From Rhipicephalus microplus (lineage: Eukaryota > Arthropoda > Arachnida > Ixodida > Ixodidae): a DNA stretch of 64,000 bases. The position numbers and the translations under genes are program-made. The stretch spans positions 42,597,271 to 42,661,270 of the forward strand of contig NC_134705.1 of the NCBI RefSeq assembly GCF_043290135.1, given 5' to 3'. Positions 1 through 10,712 of the stretch are shown piece after piece (within the stretch, counting starts at the first letter, position 1; each line of letters begins with the position of its first letter). Under the pieces are notes generated by a model that saw nothing but the letters and a program-made list of their open reading frames with translations, did no database searches and had not been told where the DNA came from.

Positions 1-741
1 GCCCGTGACATTTTCATTGTGGTCCGAGCCGTCACCATGAATTGTTGATTGTTGTAGACTAGTCTCGTCTTGGGGTAGAGCCGCATTACATTGGGACAAC
101 ACTTGATTTGATTGAAGTGCTAGTTATCTGCTTTATATAATGAACGTTACGTATGTACATCCATGAGTGCATAGGCTGCAGTCGAGTATAGTTGAAATGC
201 GCCATCCACTGCTACTAATAATATGCATAACTGCACAATGCAGTGTGCAGTTCGATGAATTGAGCCTGAAATCCTAGCCCTATGTACGCAAAAATGTTAC
301 ATTGTACAATGAGCTAGCTGCCTTTATACACCAGTGTAGTCAATATACCTGACGAGGAGATGTTAGTCACATGCGCACTAAATTCGCAAGCATGCTTCGA
401 TCCCTCTTGTAACACAAAGTTTCATCATCGACTGCTACTTTGCCTCCTTAGTATGGGATTGGTTCCCGCCATTCATGGGACCATGGGAGTTTTTAATCGG
501 GGAGCATTTTAAAGCCGCACCTACACGCAAATCTGGCAGCGGCGTCGGCAATCCATCTGCGCATGCTCGCGTTTTTCGCCACCTCTAGTCCCCCCCCCCC
601 CTCTCTTGCCTCGAAAGCCCGACGCAGGCAACATCTGCTAGCAAAAAATGACTACTCGCGCTGCACAACCGTTCACGGACCACCATGTATATGCAGGCAC
701 TGGATCGGTGTTCCGATTTCAGTCAAGGGCATATTAAAAAC
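1..741. other. No gene recognised
   Basis: No open frame resembling a known protein, and no transposon terminus, was seen on either strand. The only compositional feature is a run of C residues around 589-602. The stretch ends where the inverted-repeat element begins. Confidence 0.5.
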
Positions 742-778
742 GATAGTCTTTTTTGCGGACCTTCGACAGAAAATTTTG

Positions 779-860
<82 letters not shown>

Positions 861-1426
861 ACATTTGTCTGTTTGTCCGCCCTAACGATACTTCAAACGG
901 CACCAAATAGCCAAACCCATCCGCAGCGCCCATCAATATAGCTCGAAGTTTAGCGTTCATAGTTGCACGTGTGTCAATTAAAAAGCAATTATTGCGCATA
1001 TCAGAGGCGCCAAAACAATGCTTCGATGTTTTCTATGTCTGCCTCTATACTAGGAGAGGCACACACAAGTAACTCTAAGGAATGCAGCGTTTAATCGTGC
1101 TGCGCTGACAGTGCAACGTGATGCTCAAAAAGGTGTTTCCAACGCTTTGCTACGGCATCACGGTGTTGGCACCTGCCCATAGCTTTGCGTTCTACATCTT
1201 ATCACCTTCGAGACTGGCGCGCGTCTTTCTCCGCGGGCTGCACGCCTTCGTTTTCGAAGATAACTGCCAGATGGTACTTGTGTCTTACGTGCCTAGATGC
1301 GCTCGTTCGCCTCCACCACCATATCGAGGCGCTGTAACGCAGCACCTGCAGAATACCATTCACCGATTTTCTGTCGCAGAACATCAAATAAACGTTTTGT
1401 TCACTCTGTCAAGACGCAAGACTATC
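742..1426 (-). mobile_element. MITE-like element with internal CTGT microsatellite, copy 1
   Basis: A 685-bp element in minus orientation, bounded by GATAGTCTT (742-750) and its exact inverse AAGACTATC (1418-1426). Read on the minus strand it matches the plus-strand copy at 43979-44639 almost end to end. Shared landmarks include AAAACGTTTATTTGATGTTC, TTATCTTCGAAAACGA, GGTGTAGAACGCA-like, the CAGCGCAGC block and GGGCGCTGCGG, followed by the CAGA microsatellite and a conserved tail ending GACTATCG. It has no coding capacity: the open frames across it come from the repeat. I infer a non-autonomous element; no target duplication was found, so the superfamily is unknown. Confidence 0.7.
779..860. 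repeat. (CTGT)n microsatellite
   Basis: About twenty uninterrupted CTGT units lying inside MITE-like copy 1, in the same relative position (about 30-35 bases from one end of the element) as the CAGA tracts of the other copies. Open frames reading as Cys-Leu-Ser-Val repeats through it are artefacts. Confidence 0.95.
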
Positions 1427-2100
1427 ATCTCTCGACGACATTTACAGTGTGACATGTAGATACGGGCCAATTTTTTTAATAGGTTTTTACTTCACTTAAC
1501 GCTTTGCTTAACTCGAGCAGGTGGGATGGAATTCAACAGTACCTTCAGCCAGTAGTGGGGCACAACCCAACATCACCCACCACTCGTTTAACGTAACGCT
1601 TCTCCTTCATTCAACAAATAAGAATAATAAAGACGACATAACAAATACGTATTCCCAAACCATACTCAATACGCGAAATTCACGCGATACTCTCACTACT
1701 CTGCGATGCATTTACCCGATGCATTTACTCTGTGGGAAGATGCGAGTGGCTTTTTTTTTCTCTGACTTCTTCCGTGTATTTTTTTTTGTTTTGGAGATAA
1801 TTAGGCGCTTAAGTTCATTCACAGAGTGGTTCACTAAGCACGCAGCAATCGACAAAGCAAAAAGTACTACAAATGTGGCGCGTGTCAGTTACTCACTGGT
1901 GGTGCTGACCCAAAATGTGTTGGGAGACTTTGATTATGCATGCAATATGTACAGCCACTTGTTGTGTATCTGACGCTGTAGGGTGCATGCAGGACCAAGC
2001 AAACTTCCGCAATACGAAAGCCGGCTGGCGGAGTTGCAAATCACCACTATTGCTTTTTAGGCTTGATTAGCCAATCAGAGCACAGAGTACGTAATGTTCC
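1427..2100. other. No gene recognised
   Basis: AT-rich sequence with several homopolymer T runs (1750-1790). A 150-codon open frame at 1521-1973 has no recognisable domain, low-complexity composition and no splice or start context, so I do not call it a gene. Confidence 0.4.
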
Positions 2101-2109
2101 CCGATTTAA

Positions 2110-3667
2110 GCATGACATTTATTAGTAAGAAAATATTATTGAGAGAAAAAAGAAGAGTTCAGCAACTGTTTTTTTTTGAAGTATAACATGTGCATGGCAT
2201 ACAAACTCGTGACATTCACAGCATCCATTCCTTATGGTCTTCGTTAGAAATTAACAATAGGTGGCATAAATAAATTTTAGGACCTGTTGACTGGCCCTTT
2301 ATATTCTAAAGTAAAATGCAAAAAAGAATACTCGTTACAGTACCTGCCATCGAAGAGCACTCTCCTTGAGATCTTTGCCACATTGCAAAACATCGTGATT
2401 ATTCTTCACACGCACCCATAACAATGTGCCAGCTGCCTAGTTGGTAGAGAAGGTCCTTCTCGTAGTCACGCACGTATTTCCTGATACAAGGGTGCCTGTC
2501 AGTTGTGAGTGATGCAACCTTGACTTCCTTGAGCCGCAGATGAGCAAGTGCCTTAACACTCCAGATTGCTTCATTTGGGGGCTCGTCTTCACATCTGCCG
2601 ACTATCAAACACCAGCAAGCAGATTTTACGCATTCTTACATCTGCAGACCAAAAGCATGGAGCGTTGTATAACTTTTAAGCAGGCATCTCTTACCTCTCC
2701 AACCTGCACCTGCACAAAATGAATTCTTGGTTGTCTCAGCATACAAAGGGTTATAGGTCAGGTACTTCCCTTGATGTCCTGGTGAGCTGCATCTGCCTTC
2801 CCCAAGCAAACGTAGGTGACGGCCTTTGGCTGTTTCTGTGAGGGCAACCTATTCCGTTGCCCAGACTTATAAATGTGATAATGAATAATAGTTCGTTTGT
2901 GCCAAGGAACATTGTTACTTTCCTTCTTTACGGCTGCCATAAGACAGCCTCTCTTTGAATACTGTGCGCCCTTTCCGAGAAAACTTGGATATCTGATGAC
3001 TCCAAGAGGCGAAGTACCTAGAGTGAACGAATGAATGAAAGAATGTTTATTGCAGCGAAATACAGCAAACAAGTCTTCAAACGAAAAGCTATCTCGGCAG
3101 GGGTAGCACCACTGAATAGTTGGCCCCAGAAAGAAGGATATTACAAATGGCAAGGCCATTTGTGGAAGGCTGGCCGCACCACGTAAATTAGTGCTCAAGG
3201 TTGCACAAAGGTTATCATCACGATTTTCTCACGAGTGTGCATTGAAGTCTTGCACTTCTCACCGCAAATGTTGCAAGTTTCGAAAAGTCCCAGCAGGCAA
3301 CTTTCAAAAATGATGTATTTTTTCTCGACTTGTGGTGAGGATGGTGAGTCTCTGAAAGAGATGTCATTCACCATATCAGACAATGCAAATATTTAAGCAT
3401 AAGTAATTACGCAATAAAATTGTTAAAACGCTGACATTTCCATGCTGGCTGGTAGCTGTGATCAGTGACATCCACAGTAGGCTGTATTTCATTGAAATCG
3501 TCCGATATTTCACATGCCCTAATTTTTTGCTGCCTTGGTGTTGTGGTATTCATGAGTGTAAAGGTGATGCTGTGCATTGCAGCATTAAAACTTTTGGCAC
3601 TACTCTCAGCAGACTTGTAAGATATGCCATCTGTTTGCGTGCCAAAACCCATTTCTTCAAAAGGCAC
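2110..3667 (-). pseudogene. Kolobok-like (THAP-associated family) transposase remnant, multi-exon
   Basis: Read on the minus strand, pieces occur in the order expected for this transposase family. First comes an N-terminal segment containing GFGTQTDGISY (3667-3407). Next is the block KYIIFESCLLGLFETCN with a CxxC pair (3383-3195). Then come a segment ILLSGANYS / FSGATPAE and one reading LGEGRCSSPGHQGKY (about 3140-2790), where the family normally has an acidic GDGRCDSPGH motif. Last is LTTDRHPCIRKYVRDYEKDL followed by GSWH (2608-2399), the second catalytic Asp and its downstream motif. Frames change between pieces and stops interrupt them, so it is dead. Introns probably separate at least two pieces. 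I found no terminal inverted repeats or TTAA duplication. The superfamily name is from memory; assignment as this transposase type is fairly sure, the exact limits are not. Confidence 0.6.
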
Positions 3668-4260
3668 AAGCGAATTGAGCTGGGTGCCTGAAATAAAGTA
3701 AATGTGATAGCAATATGTTCGTTTTGTTCCGAGGCCACATTAGATGACGATGTGTGCCATAACAAAGGAGCATAAAGGTGAATGATTTGCTGAAATCTTA
3801 AAAGGCAAACATTATGAATCTCTTGCAGGGAGCTACCTTTGAGCAGACAGCCGAAATACGTAACCGTGCTATTCATGGGCCCTACCTATTGAAGAAGCAA
3901 ACCGAAATACGCACAACCGTACAGAATAGTTAATCAAGCATACTGTGTGACCTGAGAACCTCACTAGCCAAAAATAGCCTCACTAACATTATTTAATTTC
4001 TTATTTGTTAATTCAATAATCATCAAGGAAGCTTGAGCAGTAGTATGGACTATGTCTTCCTCTGTTCTTGACTTGAGAGACCACTCTGGTGAATCAAAGC
4101 ATGGATTCTGCAAGTTATGGTTCATGCCTATTACCACGTCATTAATGAAAAACTCGAGATGAGTGTTGATGTTTGAACTCAACATTCACCGCATCTAGTA
4201 ATTTCTTGATCTAAGAGACATTCTTGCCCCATTGTCAGCGAACAACATTCAATGAAAGCA
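3668..4260 (-). other. Possible upstream part of the Kolobok-like element
   Basis: Short minus-strand open frames (for example 4185-3964) follow the same orientation as the transposase remnant, but I recognise no THAP zinc-finger pattern in them. This may be an N-terminal exon, or unrelated AT-rich sequence. Confidence 0.25.
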
Positions 4261-5829
4261 AATATAAAATTTAAACAACATTGAACGATACCATCCATTT
4301 CCTGCGCTTGTTGTTCGAAACTTTCGGATTACCCCACAAAGTGGTTTCAAACAACGGAATCGCATTCGTGTCAGCCAAAAATACGGAAATTCTACGAGTT
4401 ACAACTGCGTCGCAGTGGTGAAATCTGCACCGAACCACCCAGCCAAAAACAGACAGGCAGCGCTACGTGGTAGAACGAAACGTGCTCTTGCAAGAGACTC
4501 CACGGGGTCATTGCAGCGGCGCATTGCACGCCTTTTTTTTTCAAGCAACTCGCAACCAGTCAGACGGGCCAGACACCGAAGAATCTTATGTTTTCTTGCG
4601 AGCTGCGAGCCCACATCTCAGCCATTCTGCCAGAACCACCTTGAAAGGTTACACCAGATAAGGAAGACGTTTCGCGTTGCCGGTGACTCCACAAAGGACA
4701 ACCAGTGGTCGTGAAACTGTGAAACTGTGGACAATCAGATTCACAGAATGGCTGAATGAACGGTGGTCATTGTAAAAAAAAAGTTTCAGCCGTAGTTTTG
4801 GCTTGTTCAAGTTAAAGCCCCTCCATCGTGTCTTCTACAGGAACATGAATGTAAAGGCTTTAGACCAGGAATTGCCGCCTCCAGCCAGCTGCAGGATGCG
4901 CCTTGCCCTCCACCTCGACCCCCCCCCCCCCCCTCCGATATTTGACGCCACCCGCCCGGGGACTGACGAACTGTCGGGGAAACCAGTGCGCCCGCGCACT
5001 GGTTGCCTGTCCTTTGTGTTCCTCGCCTCGTTTATGGCCTACAGCGGACTCGAAAGCCAGCGCTTGGACCATTTGGACCTTGCTGCGCGCAAATACCTTC
5101 CTTGAAAGTAATAAACTCTGTTTCCTGTTACGTACGCTTGCGTATAATGGCTACTGTGGATATAATACAGTGGAAATAGGGTATTTAATAGTAAAGGTAG
5201 TAATAGTAAGTAAGTAAATATTTTCAACCCCCTAGCCTTTAAGTATTATATCACTCTTTTTTAACTTACTTACCATAATATTTTTAATATTCATTGTTAA
5301 GTTGGACATTTAAGTAATAAAAAAGAGGAAGTGGATTTATTTATTTATAGATTTGTTATTCATTTTAGAGAAAAACTGCCAGTCTAGTGCCGGACTTTGG
5401 GAAGGGGTGTGTGGTGCAGTGGACGCAACATTGTGTAGGAGGCACAGTAGTATAGATAGTGTTGAACGAGATCGCGATGATTCAAAACGCAAAAAAAAGA
5501 GAAGCAACATGAAATATGGTCCACAATCCCAAGAATGGCCATAATACACTAAATAAAACGAAAACTATAAAAACAGTGGCCACTGGGTTATAATGTTTGG
5601 GTAAAAAGTAAAAATAACTCAAATACTAACTGAATCAAAAATAAAGTCTGCAATATTAAGAAGCGAGACATTGCAGAGTCGAAGCATTGAAGAATCGTGC
5701 AGAAGCGAGGCACTGAACTTGAAGGAATCAGTCTGATCAATATGGGTATTAAATTAAAGTGCACTGTAATATATATGAAGGCGTAGTTATGAGCCATGTA
5801 AAACAGCTTACACACGAAGAAACTAGTTG
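4261..5829. other. No gene recognised; poly-C tract and short hairpin
   Basis: Contains a C homopolymer near 4918-4932, a perfect 10-bp hairpin at 4981-5004, and AT-rich sequence from 5150 onward with TAAG-type simple sequence. Overlapping open frames at 4399-5105 lie in GC-rich sequence and show no domain. Confidence 0.45.
4981..5004. repeat. Perfect 10-bp hairpin
   Basis: AACCAGTGCG, loop CCCG, CGCACTGGTT: a fully paired stem with a 4-base loop, in a GC-rich patch. Function unknown. Confidence 0.9.
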
Positions 5830-6700
5830 AGATCGACACTTTCAAGAATCTCTGGTGACAAATTGTTCCACTCTCTGCTTGTGCGAGAAAAAAAAAGTAC
5901 CTGTATATAGGGGCTCAGTCACTCTTTCAAAACTCGAAGCATGCGTTTCGTGGCGCAAAATTGGTTCGATATAATTAGTTTTTTGTATTGCCAGCTTATT
6001 ATTATATATGAGGTAGAACAGCTTCATTATTTCGCGATAACATCTCCATTCCAGGGTTTCTAGTTTAGCACTTTTCCGAAGAAATGACGGAGATGTGTTA
6101 CTTTTAAATATTGAGTATGAATTTTACAGCTTTTCGCTGTATTGATACAAGTTGACCTGTCTTAGCTTGCGTGTGCGGGTCTCAAACAGCCGATGAATAT
6201 TCTAGTATTGGTATTACGTACGTTTCACATGCAGTCATTTAGGTTTGTCGGATGCCTTAGCCAGTGGCCGTCTTAGGTAGCCTTGTATTTTCCAAGCCTT
6301 TTTCGTAGTATAACACACACGTTCGTTCCATCTTAATTAAGACGTGATGACAAGACCAAGGGGCTTGATCTGCGAGACAAAGGACAAGAATTAATTGCCT
6401 ACATTGTAGTGAAATTTAATAGATCTTTTTGAGGGTTGTGGTTATCGGCACAGTTTTTCTCCTGTTAAAGGTCATCTGACATTATGTGAAGCAATCTTGA
6501 ATCTTAGATAAAGAGATATTTAAAAGAACCTGGTCGCTGGAAGCGTTAACTACTTTAAATCACGCAGACTTTTGCGAAAAGCTTTAGATTTGCTGGAATG
6601 TCATGTGTGGTATTATTGATATACACCGAAAAGAGGCCCGAAGACGGATCCCTGAAGTCTGCCGGATTTAAGTAGTGCGGACGGCGAGTTGATACCACCA
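5830..6700 (-). pseudogene. LINE reverse transcriptase C-terminal remnant (Jockey/CR1-like)
   Basis: Minus-strand translation in shifting frames reads through motifs typical of the post-palm region of APE-type LINE ORF2. About 6345 it reads LGLVITS, then LRWNE and YLRRPLAKAS. About 6225 it reads PILEYSSAV, DPHTQAKTGQL and IQRKAVKFI. At 6027-5842 it reads KLFYLIYNNKLAI, then YIEPILRHETHASS and TGTFFFSHKQRVEQF, which is the C-terminal RT-associated segment normally followed by a W-N-x-LP motif. Stops and frameshifts throughout show it is inactive. It is 5'-truncated. Clade is uncertain. Confidence 0.6.
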
Positions 6701-9180
6701 TCCGTAATATCGCGCTCGGTGAGTATTACTCGAAATTTCAAAGCCTAGCCTGGCATGTATTATTTATTTACACAAATTACTAATTATTGGGTAACTCTGA
6801 CTTTCATGCAACCTGTAATACTCGAGAATGTGCTGTAAAGGGGTCTATGTGGTACATACACTGGATGTTCGGAAACGTGCACTTCACCTTTTTAACAATG
6901 CCTTATTGATGTGCTTAACTAGAGATTTTTACCTCAACGAACCCTAAATATATTTATGCGGGGTCATAAAAGTGCCTTGCACGATAATCCGCTCTTTTAA
7001 CGCGCACTCTATTTAAATTTTTGCGTGGCATCATAGAGTACACCATCTCAACGCTAGATGGAGCTACGAGTGCTTGGCGACTTTCGCACCCTGAACAAAA
7101 CTGGCCAGAGAACTTTTTTTTTTACCACGCGTTTCAAACACGCTCTATACCATAAAGAACTAGATATATATCAGTACCTAAATCCCAGAAAGCAATTACA
7201 TATATTCAAGCACATTTCCACGGTAGCGATTCATATGCGGTAAAACAGGTGATATTTTTGAGAGCGCCCGTAGGTGCTGTACATTATCTTTTAATAAGCT
7301 GGAGAACTCGCACTATTGCAACCACGGTAATGTAACTCCTGCAAAAGAAAGCTTCATACAGTAGCTACTCGAAACCGTGAAAGCATAGAGAAAATAAGAA
7401 AGGGAGGGGAGTGATTATCGTTTTGCTCTCTGGTCCCATGGAGTGACGCGAAGCACCGCCTTCCTCCCCCCCTCCCCATGCGGGAAAGCGCGCCTCCTGC
7501 TCGTGAGCCGGAATCCAGGGGACGTTTACTTAACACAGGGATGCACCGCGGAGGGCTGTGTACATAATGTAGAATTAAGCTTAGGCATCATGCCAGCCTT
7601 TATTCGCAAAAATGTGTCATACCAATTCTATTCGCAAAGTAATGTTTAAGGTAATTCTGACGAGGCACGTGTGACCTTGACCAAATAATAACGTACCCAC
7701 ACAAAAGAGAAGTTTTGTGAATTCAGCAGCTTGCGTGAAAGGTACCAATAAAGCGCCAGAATTTCAATACATGGTCCAAAAATTGTGTATAAGGGGTCAG
7801 TCAGTTGCACCCATTTTATCATATGCCCGTTAGGTGTGTATGATGTGAGATTTGTTTGTCGCTTGCAATCCCTACACCAAATAAATTGTTCACTAGAGCA
7901 CTCATAAAGTTTGGGATAAATTTACTATCTTCACAGCCAAGAACGCCATACGTAGCCAAAGGAAACGCTAGATGCATTTTCACAATAAACTAGTACAACT
8001 ACCATCTGGAACTTAAGCATATAAATGCGTGCGTGTTCCATTCACATAAGTCCTTAATTTTTGTTTTGGAAAATACTACCTTGAACATCGCAATGCACAT
8101 GATAATATGGTAAATTGCCGCTGAAAGTAATCAAAGATTTGGGTAAACAAGATTAACTGAAATGTTGTTAAATGAAGCGAGCATATCAGCTCGGAAACCT
8201 TCCAATAATCAGCAACTTCGTCCACCAATGTGCAAGCTAAAAACGCATTGATATTACCATTTCTTGCTGCCATTCCAAGCTATGCATATTTGTGAACAAT
8301 ATATGTAGCATGCATGTCGTTTTCACATAATACTATATGAATTCTTTATACATAATAACTAGGTTCGGGAGCTTCATTACGTTTTGTGACCAGACACGAT
8401 TCCTTCTTAGTAAAACATCTCTGCTCTCGTTTACATTATTTACGTCGTATTAATTTCAACTTATTGTTGCAAACCTAAATTTTATGGAAAATTAGTGCAA
8501 GGTAAATACACAAATCCATGCATAGTTGCAACTACCGCGTACACAAAACTGACTTAAATTTTTGTTTGATCTATTGCACTGCAAAAAACAATATATATAC
8601 TGAATACTCTTGTTGTAGAAAATAGGCAGGTTACCTTTTTGTACGGATTGTTATATATCATAATCCGCATAAAAGTGTAATGCGTGGTGCTATATATATA
8701 CGTGGTTCATCCATTATAAGGAAGCACTTCTACATATGAGGATCTACTTGATACGTTATATATGGTGTGGCCGTGCCTTATAAGGCTGGATTTGACTCTT
8801 TATATGCACCAACCGTGCAATTACATAGCTTTATATAACCACATATATGAATCAACCCCGCCAAATAAACATCCATATATGGTAAACTGAGGCCACATAT
8901 GCTGATATATATGCCTATATCTGGCTAGATATAACCTATATAAGTGCGATATTTGACATAGCCGTAAGGGTCGCTCTTGTTCATCGTGTGGAAAGGCAAG
9001 CGGTGTGTCAATTTGCTCATTACGAGCGCCTGCACTAAACGCGCAGTTTCACTTTACCTGATGCCCTTTTTGTGGAAGGTGATTCTCTGAATCATACTCG
9101 CCACTTGTTTGGTTGCCGATTTAAGAAAACGTAGTGTGATTTGCCTTACGATTGCTTTGAACACAGAAACCCTGGATCCG
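6701..9180. other. No gene recognised; AT-rich with CArG-like motif cluster
   Basis: About 2.5 kb of AT-rich sequence without a supported frame on either strand. The 60-65-codon open frames here have no domain. At about 8640-8960 there is an unusual density of TATATGG/CCATATA-like words including two perfect CC(A/T)6GG palindromes. Confidence 0.45.
8640..8960. promoter_or_regulatory. Cluster of TATAT/CArG-like palindromes
   Basis: CCTTATAAGG (8776-8785) and CCATATATGG (8873-8882) both fit the serum-response-factor CArG consensus, and many further CATATA/TATATG words surround them. No gene is adjacent, so this may be no more than degenerate AT-rich satellite-like sequence. Confidence 0.2.
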
Positions 9181-10010
9181 GGTTACAGCGACTTCTTTAA
9201 TTTTCTGCTTTTCGATTTTGATTTCTGTTCTTCCGCTACTTTTGTTTGCTGTGTACTCTGATTACCTTCACTTTTTCGAGTGCTCAGCTGAGACCACTGC
9301 TTTTGACTAAGTTTCCTGCGGCCAGTGCCGCCCCTTGCAGGGTCTGCTCTTTGCAAGCCTGACACCCACGTGTCACCAACAGAGTAATGTCGTCCGCGTA
9401 AAGGGTATAACCTAGCTGTGGTACGCAGTCCAAGGCCCGACCGATTCGACGCATGGCGATATTAAACAGAGGAGATATGATGACTTCTTGAGGAGTTTCC
9501 TTGTTTGGCATTCGAAATGGTTCAGACTCAACGCTTGAGATACGGATTGTCGCCTCCCGCTCGGTGAGATAATACATTATATAGCTTTATATCTTTTCCC
9601 CGCAACCACTTACATTTAGCTCTCAGAGTATAGCTTCATGAGATACATTCTCGAAAGGTTTCTTTAAGTCTACAGCAAGCAGAAAATGTTATCCACTTTT
9701 GGGAACGCCTTTGAGTACCTCTTCTTGTGTTAGGAAGAAAGCGTCCTGTGTTGAAAGGTCGCTGCGAAAGCCCATCATGATGACCGGACACAGCCCCCTG
9801 TCCTCTATGAAATTCAAAGTCTGCTGTGAGCGTCCCGTTCTAAAAGCTTCCCCATGCATGACGTCAGTGATATAGGTATGAGCGCCTGCAGGGAGGGCTT
9901 TCTTCCGTGTTTGGGATGGTTATAATTTTGGCTGTTTTCCAATCGGCAGGGACCTTCCCTTTGAGCCAATAGTGTTCATTGAATTGTTTTGTCAGGCCTT
10001 CAATGGTTTG
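9181..10010 (-). pseudogene. LINE reverse transcriptase fragment
   Basis: Minus strand. From high to low coordinate: a finger-region segment reading FNEHYWLKGKVPADWKTAKI (about 9980-9920), then frameshifted sequence. An intact 97-codon stretch at 9577-9284 contains TPQEVIISPLFNIAM (the GxxQGxxxSPLLFN motif with Gly lost) and YADDITLL; the YADD catalytic box is encoded at 9389-9400. Several stops lie between the finger and palm parts. This is a palm-and-finger core without endonuclease or C-terminal parts, so it is truncated on both sides. Confidence 0.75.
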
Positions 10011-10247
10011 TCGCTAAGGTTCCTTAAAGGCGACGGTGAGTTAAGGCAACATGTGTGTACTACAGTATAAACAGAGGCGTTACGTATTCGGCACTGAACC
10101 GAATGCTTAAGGAGCTCGCACTGCGGTATGATGTGTGAGATTCGGACGCTCCGCTCTCCATGCCACTTGGTTCTGTTATAGGCCCCAAAGACCCCTTGTA
10201 TTAGCCAGTAGTTTGAAGCCTCCAATCAGGAACCGCCGCTAGCCGCG

Positions 10248-10420
10248 GGCTGGAATTGGACCCGTGGGTGAGGGCGCTTGCCACGCGTTGCGTAAGACTC
10301 GCCACAAGAAATGCTATTGATTTCATCAGCTGGCTGGGATTAGACCCATAGGTGAGCGGGCTTGCCGCGAGTGGCGTAAGACACACCACAAGAGATGCCG
10401 GTGTTTGCGTCAGCCTGGCT
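10248..10420. repeat. 84-bp tandem repeat, two units
   Basis: GGCTGG at 10248 and 10332 begin two diverged 84-bp units (TTGGACCCGTGGGTGAG versus TTAGACCCATAGGTGAG; GTAAGACTCGCCACAAGA versus GTAAGACACACCACAAGA). Because 84 is a multiple of three, the minus-strand frame (10464-10201) stays open and encodes two copies of a 28-residue repeat with a G-S-N-P/S-S core. Confidence 0.75.
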
Positions 10421-10510
10421 CGCTTGCTGGTTGTGACGCTGGTTGCTTCAGCCAGTCTATTCATGTTGACGCCATTTGTGTCAGACGATACCGAATGACT
10501 CTATACTATA

Positions 10511-10712
10511 TTCTTTGCCAAATGACTCTATAAAGGTGTCATGTCCAGCAAGGAATCATGGTAATCTATGTAATAGAGCGCTACAGAAGTTTTCAGGCAA
10601 AAACCATTCATCACACAATAATAATTGAGCAACGAGTGTGTAGTTGAATGCTCTCTGCCCACTGTAAAGGGCTCAGTCATATCTAATCGTTGTCATTAGC
10701 CGCACGCACATA
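10511..10712 (+). repeat. Unclassified dispersed repeat, copy A
   Basis: About 200 bp matching 21929-22126 at roughly four positions in five. Shared words include CCAGCAAGGAATCA, ATCACACAATAAT, GTGTGTAGTTGAATGCT and CCACTGTAAAG. No coding capacity and no termini recognised. Confidence 0.8.

Noticed and set aside
563..999. Overlapping open frames with Cys-Leu-Ser-Val or Thr-Asp-Arg-Gln repeats
   Set aside because: They translate the CTGT microsatellite and have no other coding support.
1521..1973. 150-codon frame
   Set aside because: No domain, low-complexity residues, no splice or start context.
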